This document shows positions 38,497 to 47,382 of a stretch of 64,000 bases of DNA, one piece after another. Location of the stretch: the NCBI GenBank assembly GCA_016184115.1, contig JACPDH010000019.1, positions 1 through 64,000 of the forward strand, in the 5' to 3' direction. The notes beneath the pieces are model-generated. The model was not told the origin of the DNA. It did no database searches and saw only the letters and a program-made list of their open reading frames with translations. Origin of the DNA: Acidobacteriota bacterium. Lineage in GTDB: Bacteria > Acidobacteriota > Thermoanaerobaculia > Gp7-AA8. Both the position numbers and the translations under genes were made by a program. The stretch's first letter is position 1, and the number at the start of each line of letters is the position of its first letter.

Positions 38497-38787
38497 ATGG
38501 AACCACAACAGGAAGGCGTCGAGTCGCGGTTCATGAGCAGGCGGCGTTATCGCCGTGCGCGCATGATCGTGGAGCTCACCACGCACCTGATCCGTCACGA
38601 TGGGTCGCTGACGCACCGCGAGGCACACTGCCTCATCGAGTGCGCCCACAAAGCGATGAGCTCGATCTCTCCCGAGATGAGCCGCGACTTCGCCACGCGA
38701 GTCGCGCCATCGCTCGAACGCATCATCTTCGAACGCTGGCCCGCCGAAGAGGCCGTCTTCGTGAGCGCGCGGGAGATGGTGAATTAG
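38497..38787 (+). CDS. Hypothetical small helical protein
   Basis: A 96-residue reading frame of unknown family: a basic N-terminal part (SRRRYRRARM) followed by helical segments (MIVELTTHLIRHDGSLTHREAH, IIFERWPAEEAVFVSAREMVN). The start is uncertain, with ATG at 38497 or 38533, or TTG at 38425. None has a good Shine-Dalgarno. It ends directly at the GTGCTGA heptad array. Composition is gene-like, so I include it with reservations. Confidence 0.45.
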   Translation: MEPQQEGVESRFMSRRRYRRARMIVELTTHLIRHDGSLTHREAHCLIECAHKAMSSISPEMSRDFATRVAPSLERIIFERWPAEEAVFVSAREMVN

Positions 38788-38790
38788 AAC

Positions 38791-38842
38791 CAGTGCTGAG
38801 TGCTGAGTGCTGAGTGCTGAGTGCTGAGTGCTGAGTGCTGAG
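38791..38842. repeat. Perfect heptad microsatellite (AGTGCTG)
   Basis: After the unit CAGTGCT, six identical GAGTGCT units follow (38798-38839) and a seventh decays. Unlike the other heptad arrays, it is essentially perfect, so it is recent or under active slippage. It lies 3 bases after the hypothetical gene's stop and 75 bases before the next heptad array. Confidence 0.9.
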
Positions 38843-38916
38843 AAGATCGGATCACACGACGCATCATCTGTCAGTGATCACGGCCTGATCGAACGTTTCT
38901 CGATTCACAATCCTGC

Positions 38917-39049
38917 GCGTTTCGCGTTCCGCGTTACGCATTCCGCATTCCGCATTCCGCGTTTCGCATTTCGCGCTCCGCATTCCGCGTTTCGCATTTC
39001 GCGTTCCGCATTCCGCATTCCGCGTTTCGCATTTCGAGTTCAGCGTTCT
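38917..39049. repeat. Seventeen-unit degenerate heptad array ending in a stop codon
   Basis: Seventeen consecutive 7-nt units of the type GCRTTYC (38917-39035) followed by two decayed units. It runs into the stop codon (39040-39042) of the membrane-protein gene on the minus strand. The unit is the complement of that at 28898, so the two loci share one repeat sequence. A 6-frame reading gives a low-complexity Phe-Arg-Ile peptide that is not a real protein. Confidence 0.88.
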
Positions 39050-40650
39050 CCCAGCCCTCTTGCGATCCGCTCGATCGCTTCGTGGCGGCCGAGCTGCGCG
39101 CGCGCACGCGCGACTTCCCGTCTCGCCTGCGCAATCGTTTCCGGCCTCTCGTCGATCAACGGAATCGCGGCATCGGGAACCAGCGCGCGGTACTCTTCGC
39201 GCGCGATGAGCTCCGCGTCGTATGCATCGCGCCGCGCGAAGACGAGTCCCACGTCGTCGAACGCCACGAGCGCCCATTTGTCGCGCGGAAAGTAGACGAG
39301 CGACGCCGGTATCCGCTTCCGCATTCCGGTCGTCGCGTCAATCACTTCCATCGACTCTCGCTTGTACTCCTCCACCGCGAGCGTCAGACGGTACTTCTCC
39401 ACGATCGCGTTCCATTTGCGCGAGTCGAGCCGAGCCTCGCCGTACTCGCGAATCCACCCGACATGGAGCTCGTTCCTGCCGTCAGTCACAGCGCGTCGCT
39501 CGGGATAGAAGCGCCAATGAAGGTAGCCACCGAGCTGGTCGGGATTGTAGACGTTCCCCTTCAGCCCAAGCAGCTCCAGCCGCGACACCGACGCGACGGG
39601 AAACTGCGCCGGATCCGCTCCGACGCCAATCCCTCCCTGCGTTACCACGACGATCGCCAGTATCGCCGCGGCCACGAGCGCGGCAGCCTTCCCCGGAAGC
39701 CATCGCGGCACGGCGGGCGCAACGAGCAGCGGCATCGCCGCGAAGAAGAAGCCGTGATTGCGCACATAGCGAAATGCCAGAAACGCGAGAAGCACATAGA
39801 CGACCGTCCTCGGCAGCAGCACACGCCTCTCCTTCACCATGAGCATGAGCGCGAGTCCGAGCGGCGCCACGACAAAGATCAAGGGGAAGTCGGCGAAGCG
39901 CGTCGGGCTCCACTCGATGTTCAGGAAGAGCCCCGAAGTGACGAGCTTTGCGAGCCGCAGCGGCGCGACGATCCCTTCGAGGCCCCACGGGTTCGCGAGG
40001 AGCGCGATTGCCCCAGCCGCTGCGAGCCCGCATCGCTCCAGGCACGCTTTCCGCGCGCCTTCGTTTCCCGCGACGAACCATGCGGCGCCGGACAGGGCTG
40101 CGACGAGCGGCGCGAGAAGCGCCGAAGGATGGACGTTGATCCAGATCACGACGATCGCGAGAAAGAGGAGCACGGAGGCACGCGTCAGCGGCCGAAGCAA
40201 GACGGCCAGCACGAGAAGCAGTAAGAGCGTCGCCAACGTTTCGGGACGCGCAGTGAGGCGATGATTCGCTCCCAGGAGCCCGATCGCTGCGAGCAGCAGC
40301 GCCACCCCACTCCCTGCCTCCTTCGCGGCGACGATAACACCGGCCATCACGATCGCCGCGACGACGACTCCGCGCGCGACCGAGATTCCCGTCTCGCCGC
40401 CGACGGCCTCGACCGCGATCGCACCGAGCTGAAACAGCCACTCTCCATCGACCCACGGCACGTCGTCGCTCGACACGCTGAAGGGATCGGTTGCCGGGAG
40501 CGCGCGGTGCTCGGCGATCCAACGTCCAGCCGCGAGGTGCCAGAAGAAATCGTAACTGCGAATCGGCGTGATCGACGCGAACGCGACAAGCGCAAAGAGC
40601 GCGAACGCCCGCCATCGCGTCAGCGTCGTCGTTGGCACCTCTCCATCCAT
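39040..40650 (-). CDS. Polytopic membrane protein (GT-C-like hypothetical)
   Basis: A 536-residue protein with about ten hydrophobic segments in the first 360 residues, then a soluble C-terminal part. Conserved-looking motif YDFFWHLAAGRWIAEHRALP, with TDPF and DGEWLFQ, suggests the GT-C-like membrane proteins known from many genomes without assigned function. The C-terminal part (NVYNPDQLGGYLHWRFYPERRAVTDGRNEL) is shared by this group. I take the ATG at 40650 because upstream residues are not family-like. The gene ends within the heptad array at 38917. Confidence 0.72.
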   Translation of the reverse strand: MDGEVPTTTLTRWRAFALFALVAFASITPIRSYDFFWHLAAGRWIAEHRALPATDPFSVSSDDVPWVDGEWLFQLGAIAVEAVGGETGISVARGVVVAAIVMAGVIVAAKEAGSGVALLLAAIGLLGANHRLTARPETLATLLLLLVLAVLLRPLTRASVLLFLAIVVIWINVHPSALLAPLVAALSGAAWFVAGNEGARKACLERCGLAAAGAIALLANPWGLEGIVAPLRLAKLVTSGLFLNIEWSPTRFADFPLIFVVAPLGLALMLMVKERRVLLPRTVVYVLLAFLAFRYVRNHGFFFAAMPLLVAPAVPRWLPGKAAALVAAAILAIVVVTQGGIGVGADPAQFPVASVSRLELLGLKGNVYNPDQLGGYLHWRFYPERRAVTDGRNELHVGWIREYGEARLDSRKWNAIVEKYRLTLAVEEYKRESMEVIDATTGMRKRIPASLVYFPRDKWALVAFDDVGLVFARRDAYDAELIAREEYRALVPDAAIPLIDERPETIAQARREVARARAQLGRHEAIERIARGLGER

Positions 40651-40736
40651 CGCGGCGAGTATAGCGGGGACTTGCCGAGCGGTACGGACACTTCGATCGC
40701 TCACGAGAGCCGCGCCGGCCTTCACTCTGAGACCGC

Positions 40737-40760
40737 GATGCCCGCGTTTCCGCGGGCATC
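40737..40760 (-). terminator. 10-bp hairpin after the DUF4097 gene
   Basis: GATGCCCGCG pairs perfectly with CGCGGGCATC around the loop TTTC. It lies 24 bases after the stop of the DUF4097 gene in the direction of transcription and before the start of the membrane-protein gene. There is no strong U-tract. It is probably an intrinsic terminator or a 3' stabiliser. Confidence 0.6.
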
Positions 40761-40783
40761 GTTCGTGGTCGTTCGTGTCGCGC

Positions 40784-41620
40784 TCAGAGCGCGATCGCGG
40801 CCGGGGGAGCAGGCGGGGCAGGTGCCACTGGCGCGGCGGGAAGCTCGGTCGCTTCGGGAGTCGCAGGCACCTCGGGGAGCTCGGGAATGTCGAGCCCGTT
40901 CAGCTCCGATAGCGTCACGCTGCCATTCACCGTCGTCACTTCGAGGCTCTCCTCATCCATCCCACCACTGTTGATCGTCACCGGGATGTCGGAGCGGAAG
41001 CTCCCGTTCACTTGATGGATCTCGGGGTTGACCCGGCAATCGCGCGGCACGCGGACCTTGACCGAACCGTTGACGGTCTTGAGCCGTGCACCGGGGAATC
41101 GCTCGAGGAAGTCGGCGCGGACCGAACCATTGACCGTGCGAGCGACGAGCTCACCGCTCGGTGTCGTCACTTCGATCGGGCCATTGACCGTCGTCAGTTC
41201 CATCTTCGCGTCGACACCGTCGACCTCGATCCGGCCGTTCACGTTGTCGATCCGAAGCTTGATCCCTTCGGGAACGCGGAACTCGTAGTCGATCTTCGTC
41301 TCACGACCAAAAAGGAAGCGGCGGTTCTTTCGCTCCTTCTCGGCGATCGCCAGCGTCGTGCCCTTGACGTCCATCGTCAGAATGTCGTCGGCGTCTTCCG
41401 TCTTGCCGACGCGGCACTGCGCCACCATCGTGATCTCGGTCGCCTTCGGGTCGGCAGTGACATCGACGCGCCCGTTCGTGCCGGTGACTTTCAGCGTCTC
41501 CAGTCCAGCGGCCGGCCAGTTCTTGCGAACCTCGACCTCATGCCGGCTCGGAGTGATTCCGCAACCGGTCCCCAGGGTGAGGGCGGTCACGGCGGCGAGT
41601 CCGACAATTCTGGCGTTCAT
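40784..41620 (-). CDS. DUF4097-type beta-helix lipoprotein
   Basis: A 278-residue lipoprotein (lipobox TLGTGC) of the DUF4097/adhesin-like beta-helix type. It contains repeated short turns of the form TVNGSV: TGTNGRVDV, DNVNGRIEV, TTVNGPIEV, RTVNGSVRA, KTVNGSVKV, HQVNGSFRS and TTVNGSVTL. GGAGGT lies 7 bases before the ATG. A Pro/Ala-rich C-terminal tail follows. DUF4097 proteins are surface or periplasmic and their role is unknown; a cell-surface sensing or binding function is plausible. Confidence 0.88.
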   Translation of the reverse strand: MNARIVGLAAVTALTLGTGCGITPSRHEVEVRKNWPAAGLETLKVTGTNGRVDVTADPKATEITMVAQCRVGKTEDADDILTMDVKGTTLAIAEKERKNRRFLFGRETKIDYEFRVPEGIKLRIDNVNGRIEVDGVDAKMELTTVNGPIEVTTPSGELVARTVNGSVRADFLERFPGARLKTVNGSVKVRVPRDCRVNPEIHQVNGSFRSDIPVTINSGGMDEESLEVTTVNGSVTLSELNGLDIPELPEVPATPEATELPAAPVAPAPPAPPAAIAL

Positions 41621-41712
41621 GGCGACCTCCAACTGAGGGCATAAACGTAAACGGGAGCGAAAGGTTTTCGCCAGCCTCGTAATTCTGGAGTTTTGGTCAA
41701 TTTCGTGCTGTC

Positions 41713-42147
41713 ATGCGCCCCGTCCCGACCGCCATGGCCCGCGAGCTCTCTCAGACCACCGTACTCCGCATCGTCGCCTTTCTCGTCGACTCGGTTTCGA
41801 TCCTCGCTCTCCTGATTGCGCCGGCGACCGGTCTGAGCTATCTGGCCGTCTGGCTCTGGGACTCGACCTGGGGGATCGCGAGGATTTGGCACTCGACGAT
41901 TCTGATCGTCGTGGTCTCGATCCTTCTTCGCGACGCCTACCATGGCCGCTCACCCGGCAAACGCCTCATGGGACTCCGCGTCGACACACCCGACGACAAG
42001 CCCTGCTCCTGGCTCCGATCCATCGCGCGCAATCTGCCGCTCGTAGTTCCCGGATGGAACGTCGTCGAGATCTGGCTCCTGCTGTTTGCGCGCGATTCCC
42101 GGCGCAGTGGCGATCGGATCGCGGGAACGAGGGTCCGCGAAGAGTGA
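41713..42147 (+). CDS. RDD-family membrane protein
   Basis: A 144-residue protein of the RDD family, with the three conserved pieces: VLRIVAFLVDSVSILALLIA, SILLRDAYHGRSPGKRLMGLRV and a final PGWNVVEIWLLLFARDSRRSGDRIAGTRV. RDD proteins are small integral membrane proteins of unknown transport or stress role. It could start at the ATG at 41713 or 41734. The stop overlaps the GTG of adenosine deaminase by 4 bases (GTGA). Confidence 0.85.
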   Translation: MRPVPTAMARELSQTTVLRIVAFLVDSVSILALLIAPATGLSYLAVWLWDSTWGIARIWHSTILIVVVSILLRDAYHGRSPGKRLMGLRVDTPDDKPCSWLRSIARNLPLVVPGWNVVEIWLLLFARDSRRSGDRIAGTRVREE

Positions 42148-43136
42148 GCGCGCCTCGCCTCGCCCCTTCGGTCTCCGAGCTGCATCTGCATCTCGAGGGC
42201 TCGCTCCGGGTCGAGAGCGCGGTCGAGATTGCGAGGGAGCGCGGGCTTCCCTGGGGCGAACTGACGGCGCACGAGCTTCGTCGCAAGTTCCGCTACCCCA
42301 CCTTCACCGATTTCCTCATGACCGTTCGGGAGATGGCGCGAGTGCTCTCGGCCTATGACGTTCTGGAGCGCGCCGCGCGAGAACTGTCCGCCTCACTCGC
42401 ATCGGCCGGCGTGATATACGCCGAGGTGTATGTGTCGCCTAACATCTATGCGCACTTCGGGCTCGATGGTGCCGCTGCGCTCTCTGCGGCCGACCGAGGA
42501 TTCAGCACGGGCGAGCGCGAGGGAGGGGCGCGCTGCGCGATCGTGCTCGACTCGGTGCGACAGTGGGGAACGGAGGCGGCAGCCGCAGTCCTCGACGCAT
42601 TCGAGCGTTCGGGCTGCGCACGGGCGATCGGCTTCGGCCTCGGAGGGGACGAAGAGTTACCGCTTGCGCTCTTCGAGGATACGTTTCACCGCGCGCGCAC
42701 TCTCGGCCTGCACACCGTCGTACACGCCGGAGAAGTGAGCAACGCTGCCGATGTTCGCGCAGCCATCGAGACGTTGAAGGTGGAGCGCGTCGCGCACGGG
42801 ATTCGCGCCGTCGACGATCCGAGGCTGGTCGCCGAGATTCGCGATCGCGGCATCGCGCTCGACGTATGCCTGACGAGCAACTACCGGACAGGCGCCGTGC
42901 GCGGCGACCATCCCGTGAGGGCGCTCATCGATGCGGGGATCGCGGTGACTCTGAGCACGGACGACCCGTCTCTGTTCCGCACCGATCTTTCGCACGAGTT
43001 CCGCCTCGCACGGCGTCTGGGGCTCTCACGGCGGGAGCTCGCGACGATCGCATCGAATGCGGTTACGCACTCGTTTGCGCGCGATGACGAAAAGCGCCGG
43101 CTGCGCAACAGGCTCCGGCAACGCCTCCTCGGATAG
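42144..43136 (+). CDS. Adenosine deaminase family protein
   Basis: A 330-residue metal-dependent deaminase. The zinc ligands are H14 and H16 in SELHLHLEGS, H194 in VVHAGE with catalytic E197, H218 in VERVAHGIRA, and D273 in TLSTDDPSLF. The family is adenosine/AMP deaminase-like, converting adenosine to inosine, or an adenine deaminase relative. The GTG at 42144 overlaps the RDD stop. I do not give a symbol since add and related subgroups differ only in the substrate pocket. Confidence 0.9.
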   Translation: MSAPRLAPSVSELHLHLEGSLRVESAVEIARERGLPWGELTAHELRRKFRYPTFTDFLMTVREMARVLSAYDVLERAARELSASLASAGVIYAEVYVSPNIYAHFGLDGAAALSAADRGFSTGEREGGARCAIVLDSVRQWGTEAAAAVLDAFERSGCARAIGFGLGGDEELPLALFEDTFHRARTLGLHTVVHAGEVSNAADVRAAIETLKVERVAHGIRAVDDPRLVAEIRDRGIALDVCLTSNYRTGAVRGDHPVRALIDAGIAVTLSTDDPSLFRTDLSHEFRLARRLGLSRRELATIASNAVTHSFARDDEKRRLRNRLRQRLLG

Positions 43137-43148
43137 ACTCTCGCTGAC

Positions 43149-43757
43149 GTGATCGACTTCGACGAGTACGAGCTCGTGCCGGGCGAGACGCGGGCGACAA
43201 TCAAGATCCAGCGCTCGGAATTCATCGGTGTCGCGTTTCCCAGCCCGACGCAGGGCGACTTCGACGCCGCCCTTGCCCGAATCTCACGCGAACATTTCGA
43301 CGCGACTCACCACTGCTGGGCGTGGCGGCGTGTCGAAGATGGGGAGCTTCGAGCGCACAGCTCCGACGCCGGCGAGCCGAGCGGTACCGCAGGGAGGCCG
43401 ATTCTCCAGGCGATCGAGTCGGCAGCTCTGCTCGACACGGGCGTGATCGTCGTTCGCTACTACGGCGGCGTGAAGCTCGGTACGGGGGGACTCGCACGCG
43501 CCTACCGCGACGCCGCACGCGAGGTCCTGGAGAACGCACCGCGAGCGCGGAAGATCCTCTACGACCGAATCGTCGTCGAGGTGCCGTTCAGCGCGATGAG
43601 CGCCGTCTACCGTCTCGTTGCCCCTCCAGATGTCACACTCGCCTCTGAGACGTTCGGCGAACCCAACGTGTTCGTACTCGACGTTCGCAGATCGCGGGTG
43701 GATCGGCTTCTCGCGCAACTCGAGGAGAAGCGAATCAGCGCGAAGCGGTGCTCGTAA
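43149..43757 (+). CDS. YigZ/IMPACT family protein
   Basis: A 202-residue IMPACT-family protein starting at GTG. Conserved features are KIQRSEFIGVAFP, THHCWAWR, HSSDAGEPSGTAGRPILQAIE and VVRYYGGVKLGTGGLARAYRDAA. The C-terminal 60 residues form the second domain. The family is associated with translation or stalled ribosomes in some organisms and has no firm enzymatic role. It follows the deaminase with a 12-bp gap. Confidence 0.9.
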   Translation: MIDFDEYELVPGETRATIKIQRSEFIGVAFPSPTQGDFDAALARISREHFDATHHCWAWRRVEDGELRAHSSDAGEPSGTAGRPILQAIESAALLDTGVIVVRYYGGVKLGTGGLARAYRDAAREVLENAPRARKILYDRIVVEVPFSAMSAVYRLVAPPDVTLASETFGEPNVFVLDVRRSRVDRLLAQLEEKRISAKRCS

Positions 43758-43853
43758 CCGCCTGTGAGGGTGGAATCGGCACCACCACGTGTGCGACTCG
43801 ATCCGTCTCGCGAAATCTTGTTCAGCGCCCCTCTCGTTCAGGATTGCGACCAC

Positions 43854-46800
43854 ATGGATACCGTCACGCGATTTCTCGTCTCGCTCATTGCACTCTCGGC
43901 GCTCGCGCTCAACGCCGCAGCGCAGCGGGATCCGAGTCCTCGCCATCGCGACGCCTGGAGCGTGCCCATACCTGCCTCCTCGTCTCCGCGCGAGGCCGCG
44001 ACGCGGTTGCTTTCCCACTCTTCGAAAAGCCTCGCCGCTGGCAGCGCGATCGAGCTTGGAGAACCGGCCGAGCGCAGATCGCTCACCGCCTCCCACTTCT
44101 TCTTCCCTCAAACGATCGGCGGAGCGCGCGTCCTCAACGGAGGAGTCGCGATCAGCGTTCACTCCGACGGCACGGCGTCGATGCACGATCGAACCGGCCG
44201 AGCGCCGGCCGACGCTCCGCACGTCGAAAAACGCGTGGCGATCATCGCTGCGAGCGAGGCGGCACGCAGCCTAGGTCCGAGCGAGCTCGAAGGCGTCGAG
44301 CTCGTCGCGTGGATCGATGACGTTGGAGTTGCACGCATCTACCACCGCGTGACTCTCCAAGTTGGCCTTCGTGGCTACGCCATCTTCGTTTCGGCCGAAT
44401 CGGGCCGCGTTGCCTGGATCGACCCGCTCTTCGCGACCGCGCGAGCCCGTGTCTTCGACGCTAACCCTGTGACGTCGACGAATGACGCCACACTCCTCGA
44501 CGGCGACGACGCGGCAACCTCGGTCCCCGACCGCGCCTATTCCACCGTCGATCTCGCCGGACTCAGTGGTTCCGGCCCGCTCTCCGGGCCGCACGCCACG
44601 ATCGTTGACCTCGAGATCCCCGCCACCGCGCCTGCTGACCAGGGCTCATCACTCGAGCTCACCCGCGACCGCGACGAGTTTGAAGAGGTAAACGCCTACT
44701 TCCAGGTTGATCGCGCTCAGACTTATCTCCGAGAGCTCGGATTCGACGGCGAGAAGGAGATCATCCCGTACTCGATCGAGATCGACCCGCACGCGTCGGC
44801 TGGCTTCGACGAGTCGTCGTACCGATACACGACGGCGGGACGCGGGCGTCTCTTCTTCGGCGATGGCGGCGTCGACGACGCAGAGGACGCCGACATCATC
44901 CTTCACGAGCTCGCACACGCGATTCAGGATTCCATCGTGCCATCGGGCTTTACCGGCCCATCCGCCGGCGAAGCCCGCGCCCTGGGAGAGGGATTCGCCG
45001 ACTACTGGGCGTTTTCCGCATCGTGGGCTGCGTCTCGCACGTCGGGCCGCGACCCGTACTGCATCGGCGACTGGGACGCGCGCTGCGCTCCTGGACCATC
45101 CGCACAGTGCGGCTATGAACCTGGTACGAACTGCCTTCGCCGCGTCGACGGAACGAAAACGATGGCGGACTATCTTCGCGGCGGCAGTTCCGGAACCGAA
45201 CACCGCAACGGTGAGATCTGGTCGTCGGCGCTGCGCGAAGTATTCGTGAGCACGGTTGCGCGGCTCGGCGATGACGCCGGGCGCCGGATCGCCGACCGGA
45301 CGATCCTCGAGAGCCACTTCGGCCTCCCTCCGAATCCGACCTTTCGAACGGCGGCGTTGCGCCTGATCGATGCAGACCGGCGCCTCAACGACGGCGCGCT
45401 CACGCCGGCAATTTGCTCCGCCGCAACCGCACGCGGCATCGTCGCCGCTTCGGAATGCGACCTCGGTATGCGCGGCGACCTAACACTCATCGGGTCACCG
45501 GCGCGCGGTGTTCCGATTCCCGATTTCGATCCGAATGGGATCAGGGCGACGCTGCACGTCAGCGACACGCGCATCGCGGAAGCCGTATTCGTGCGCGTCG
45601 ACGTGGTGCATGCGAATCGGGGCGATCTTCGCCTAACGCTTATCGCTCCCGACGGCACGAGCGTCGTGCTCCAGGTCGAGAACGGAGAGCTCGGCAACGA
45701 CATCCGCGCGGTCTACGGGCTCGACGCCGAGCCCGCACAATCTCTGGCGCCTCTCACCGGGAAACCGGCGGCAGGCACGTGGACGCTCCAGATCGTCGAT
45801 ACGTTCGGTGCCGACGTCGGACGACTCGTCAGCTGGGGAATGATGTTCCGCTTCGCCGGCGACGAGCCGATCGTCGCGCGCGGCGAGAGCGATCTATCCT
45901 CGGTCGTCATTCCAGTTGCCGGCAGCGTCGAAGGAGCGTTCGGTACGCGCTTCGTCTCCGACGCTCGCATCGCAAACACCGGATCGTCCACCGCAAACGC
46001 CACGATGTTCTTCACTCCGAGCGGCGCGGACGGGCTCGCAACGTTCGCCGCGGTGAGGATCGAGCTGGCTCCCCAGGAAACCATCGCGCTCGACGACTTC
46101 GTCCGCTCGCTTTTTCGCGAAAGTGGCACGGGCTGGGTGGAAATCCGAGGCGATACCGCAAGCCTCGCGGTCACGACCCGCATCTACAACGAGACCGGCC
46201 AGGGAACGTACGGCCAACTCGTGCGGCCAGGAGGAAGTCCGGCAACCCTCGATGGGAGTGACGTGCTCCATCTCGTTCATCTCTCGAATGACGCAACGCA
46301 TCGCTCGAATCTGGGAATCACCGAAACTCGAGGACGATCGGGAACCGTCGAGTTGAGGATTCTCGATACAAACGGTGCACTGCTCGCTTCGGAGACCTTC
46401 GGAGTCGCGCCCTTCAATCACGTTCAAATGCCGCTTCTCGGTGGACCTTCGGGAGCGCAGGTGGGCGCGTTTCGAGCCGAGCTGCGAGTGATTGCCGGAG
46501 AGGCGCTCGTGGTCGCCTACGCGTCGGTCGTCGACAACGTCTCGGGCGACGCGATCTTCGTGCCAGGCTGGATGTTTGATCGTGCGGCCGAGCCGCCGAA
46601 CGATCAGTACTTCGTGATCCCCGCGGTGATTCGCGGCGACGGGGCGAATGGATCTCGGTGGCGGTCGGACGTTCGGATCCTGAACCGCTCCGCCACCGGA
46701 GAGGTCGGGATCCGGTTCCGTCCAGCGAATGGCGCCTCGCCCAGGTTCGAATCGATAAGACTCGAGTCGGGACAGTTGGCTAGTATCGACGACGTGTTAG

Positions 46801-47285
46801 GGACCCTCTTCGGTCAGACAGAAGGGCGCGGATCGCTCGAGATCATGCACTCGGCCAGCGCGGACTCAGTTCAGGATCTCGTGGTCACGAGCAGGACGTG
46901 GACGCCTGGAGCCGCGGGTTCGTACGGGCAGTTCATCCCGGGCGTCGCGAAGAGCGACGCGATCGGTCGTAGTTCCGGCCCGGCGCACCTGATCCACATC
47001 GACTCGAATGCGGCGTTCCGCTGCAACGTCGGGCTCACCGAGCTGTACGGAGAACCTGCCGTCGCCCGTGTCCGGCTACTCGACGCGTCGGGGGCGCTGC
47101 GATTCGCGACGGAAGTCGACGTACCTGCGCTCGGAAACGTCCAGTTCAACCTGACCGCGGCCGGCGCGCCCATCGTGTCGAATGGCCGCCTAACGATTGA
47201 GGTGATCGACGGGTCGGGCCTCGTCATCCCCTATGCCTCGGTGGTCGACAACGCCACCGGTGACCCGATCTACGTCGGCCCGTAG
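43854..47285 (+). CDS. Secreted M36-like metalloprotease with P-domain and duplicated C-terminal module
   Basis: A 1143-residue exported protease (signal peptide VTRFLVSLIALSALALNAAA). The pro-region (about 30-260) precedes a zinc metalloprotease: HELAH gives H351 and H355, and E379 in LGEGFADYW is the third ligand, as in fungalysin (M36). A P-domain-like segment (RVDVVHANRGDLRLTLIAPDG, GTWTLQIVDTFG) follows. The last about 460 residues are two tandem modules (45891-46570 and 46608-47285), each ending in YASVVDNxxGDxIxV. I chose the ATG at 43854 for the signal peptide; an earlier start at 43764 is hydrophilic. Confidence 0.9.
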   Translation: MDTVTRFLVSLIALSALALNAAAQRDPSPRHRDAWSVPIPASSSPREAATRLLSHSSKSLAAGSAIELGEPAERRSLTASHFFFPQTIGGARVLNGGVAISVHSDGTASMHDRTGRAPADAPHVEKRVAIIAASEAARSLGPSELEGVELVAWIDDVGVARIYHRVTLQVGLRGYAIFVSAESGRVAWIDPLFATARARVFDANPVTSTNDATLLDGDDAATSVPDRAYSTVDLAGLSGSGPLSGPHATIVDLEIPATAPADQGSSLELTRDRDEFEEVNAYFQVDRAQTYLRELGFDGEKEIIPYSIEIDPHASAGFDESSYRYTTAGRGRLFFGDGGVDDAEDADIILHELAHAIQDSIVPSGFTGPSAGEARALGEGFADYWAFSASWAASRTSGRDPYCIGDWDARCAPGPSAQCGYEPGTNCLRRVDGTKTMADYLRGGSSGTEHRNGEIWSSALREVFVSTVARLGDDAGRRIADRTILESHFGLPPNPTFRTAALRLIDADRRLNDGALTPAICSAATARGIVAASECDLGMRGDLTLIGSPARGVPIPDFDPNGIRATLHVSDTRIAEAVFVRVDVVHANRGDLRLTLIAPDGTSVVLQVENGELGNDIRAVYGLDAEPAQSLAPLTGKPAAGTWTLQIVDTFGADVGRLVSWGMMFRFAGDEPIVARGESDLSSVVIPVAGSVEGAFGTRFVSDARIANTGSSTANATMFFTPSGADGLATFAAVRIELAPQETIALDDFVRSLFRESGTGWVEIRGDTASLAVTTRIYNETGQGTYGQLVRPGGSPATLDGSDVLHLVHLSNDATHRSNLGITETRGRSGTVELRILDTNGALLASETFGVAPFNHVQMPLLGGPSGAQVGAFRAELRVIAGEALVVAYASVVDNVSGDAIFVPGWMFDRAAEPPNDQYFVIPAVIRGDGANGSRWRSDVRILNRSATGEVGIRFRPANGASPRFESIRLESGQLASIDDVLGTLFGQTEGRGSLEIMHSASADSVQDLVVTSRTWTPGAAGSYGQFIPGVAKSDAIGRSSGPAHLIHIDSNAAFRCNVGLTELYGEPAVARVRLLDASGALRFATEVDVPALGNVQFNLTAAGAPIVSNGRLTIEVIDGSGLVIPYASVVDNATGDPIYVGP

Positions 47286-47382
47286 GAATCGAACGATACT
47301 CGCGCGCGCCGAGCTGGAGAATGGTCCTGCAGGTCTTCGTGGCATGAATCACTCCGCGATACGCGGTTAGCGACATCCGTTT

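Noticed and set aside
38791-39049. Possible CRISPR array
   Set aside because: Units are 7 bases long with no spacers and no cas genes are present.
38828-39295. 155-residue frame with Phe-Arg-Ile/Ala repeats
   Set aside because: It is the translation of the GCRTTYC heptad array and antisense gene DNA; periodic DNA, not a protein.
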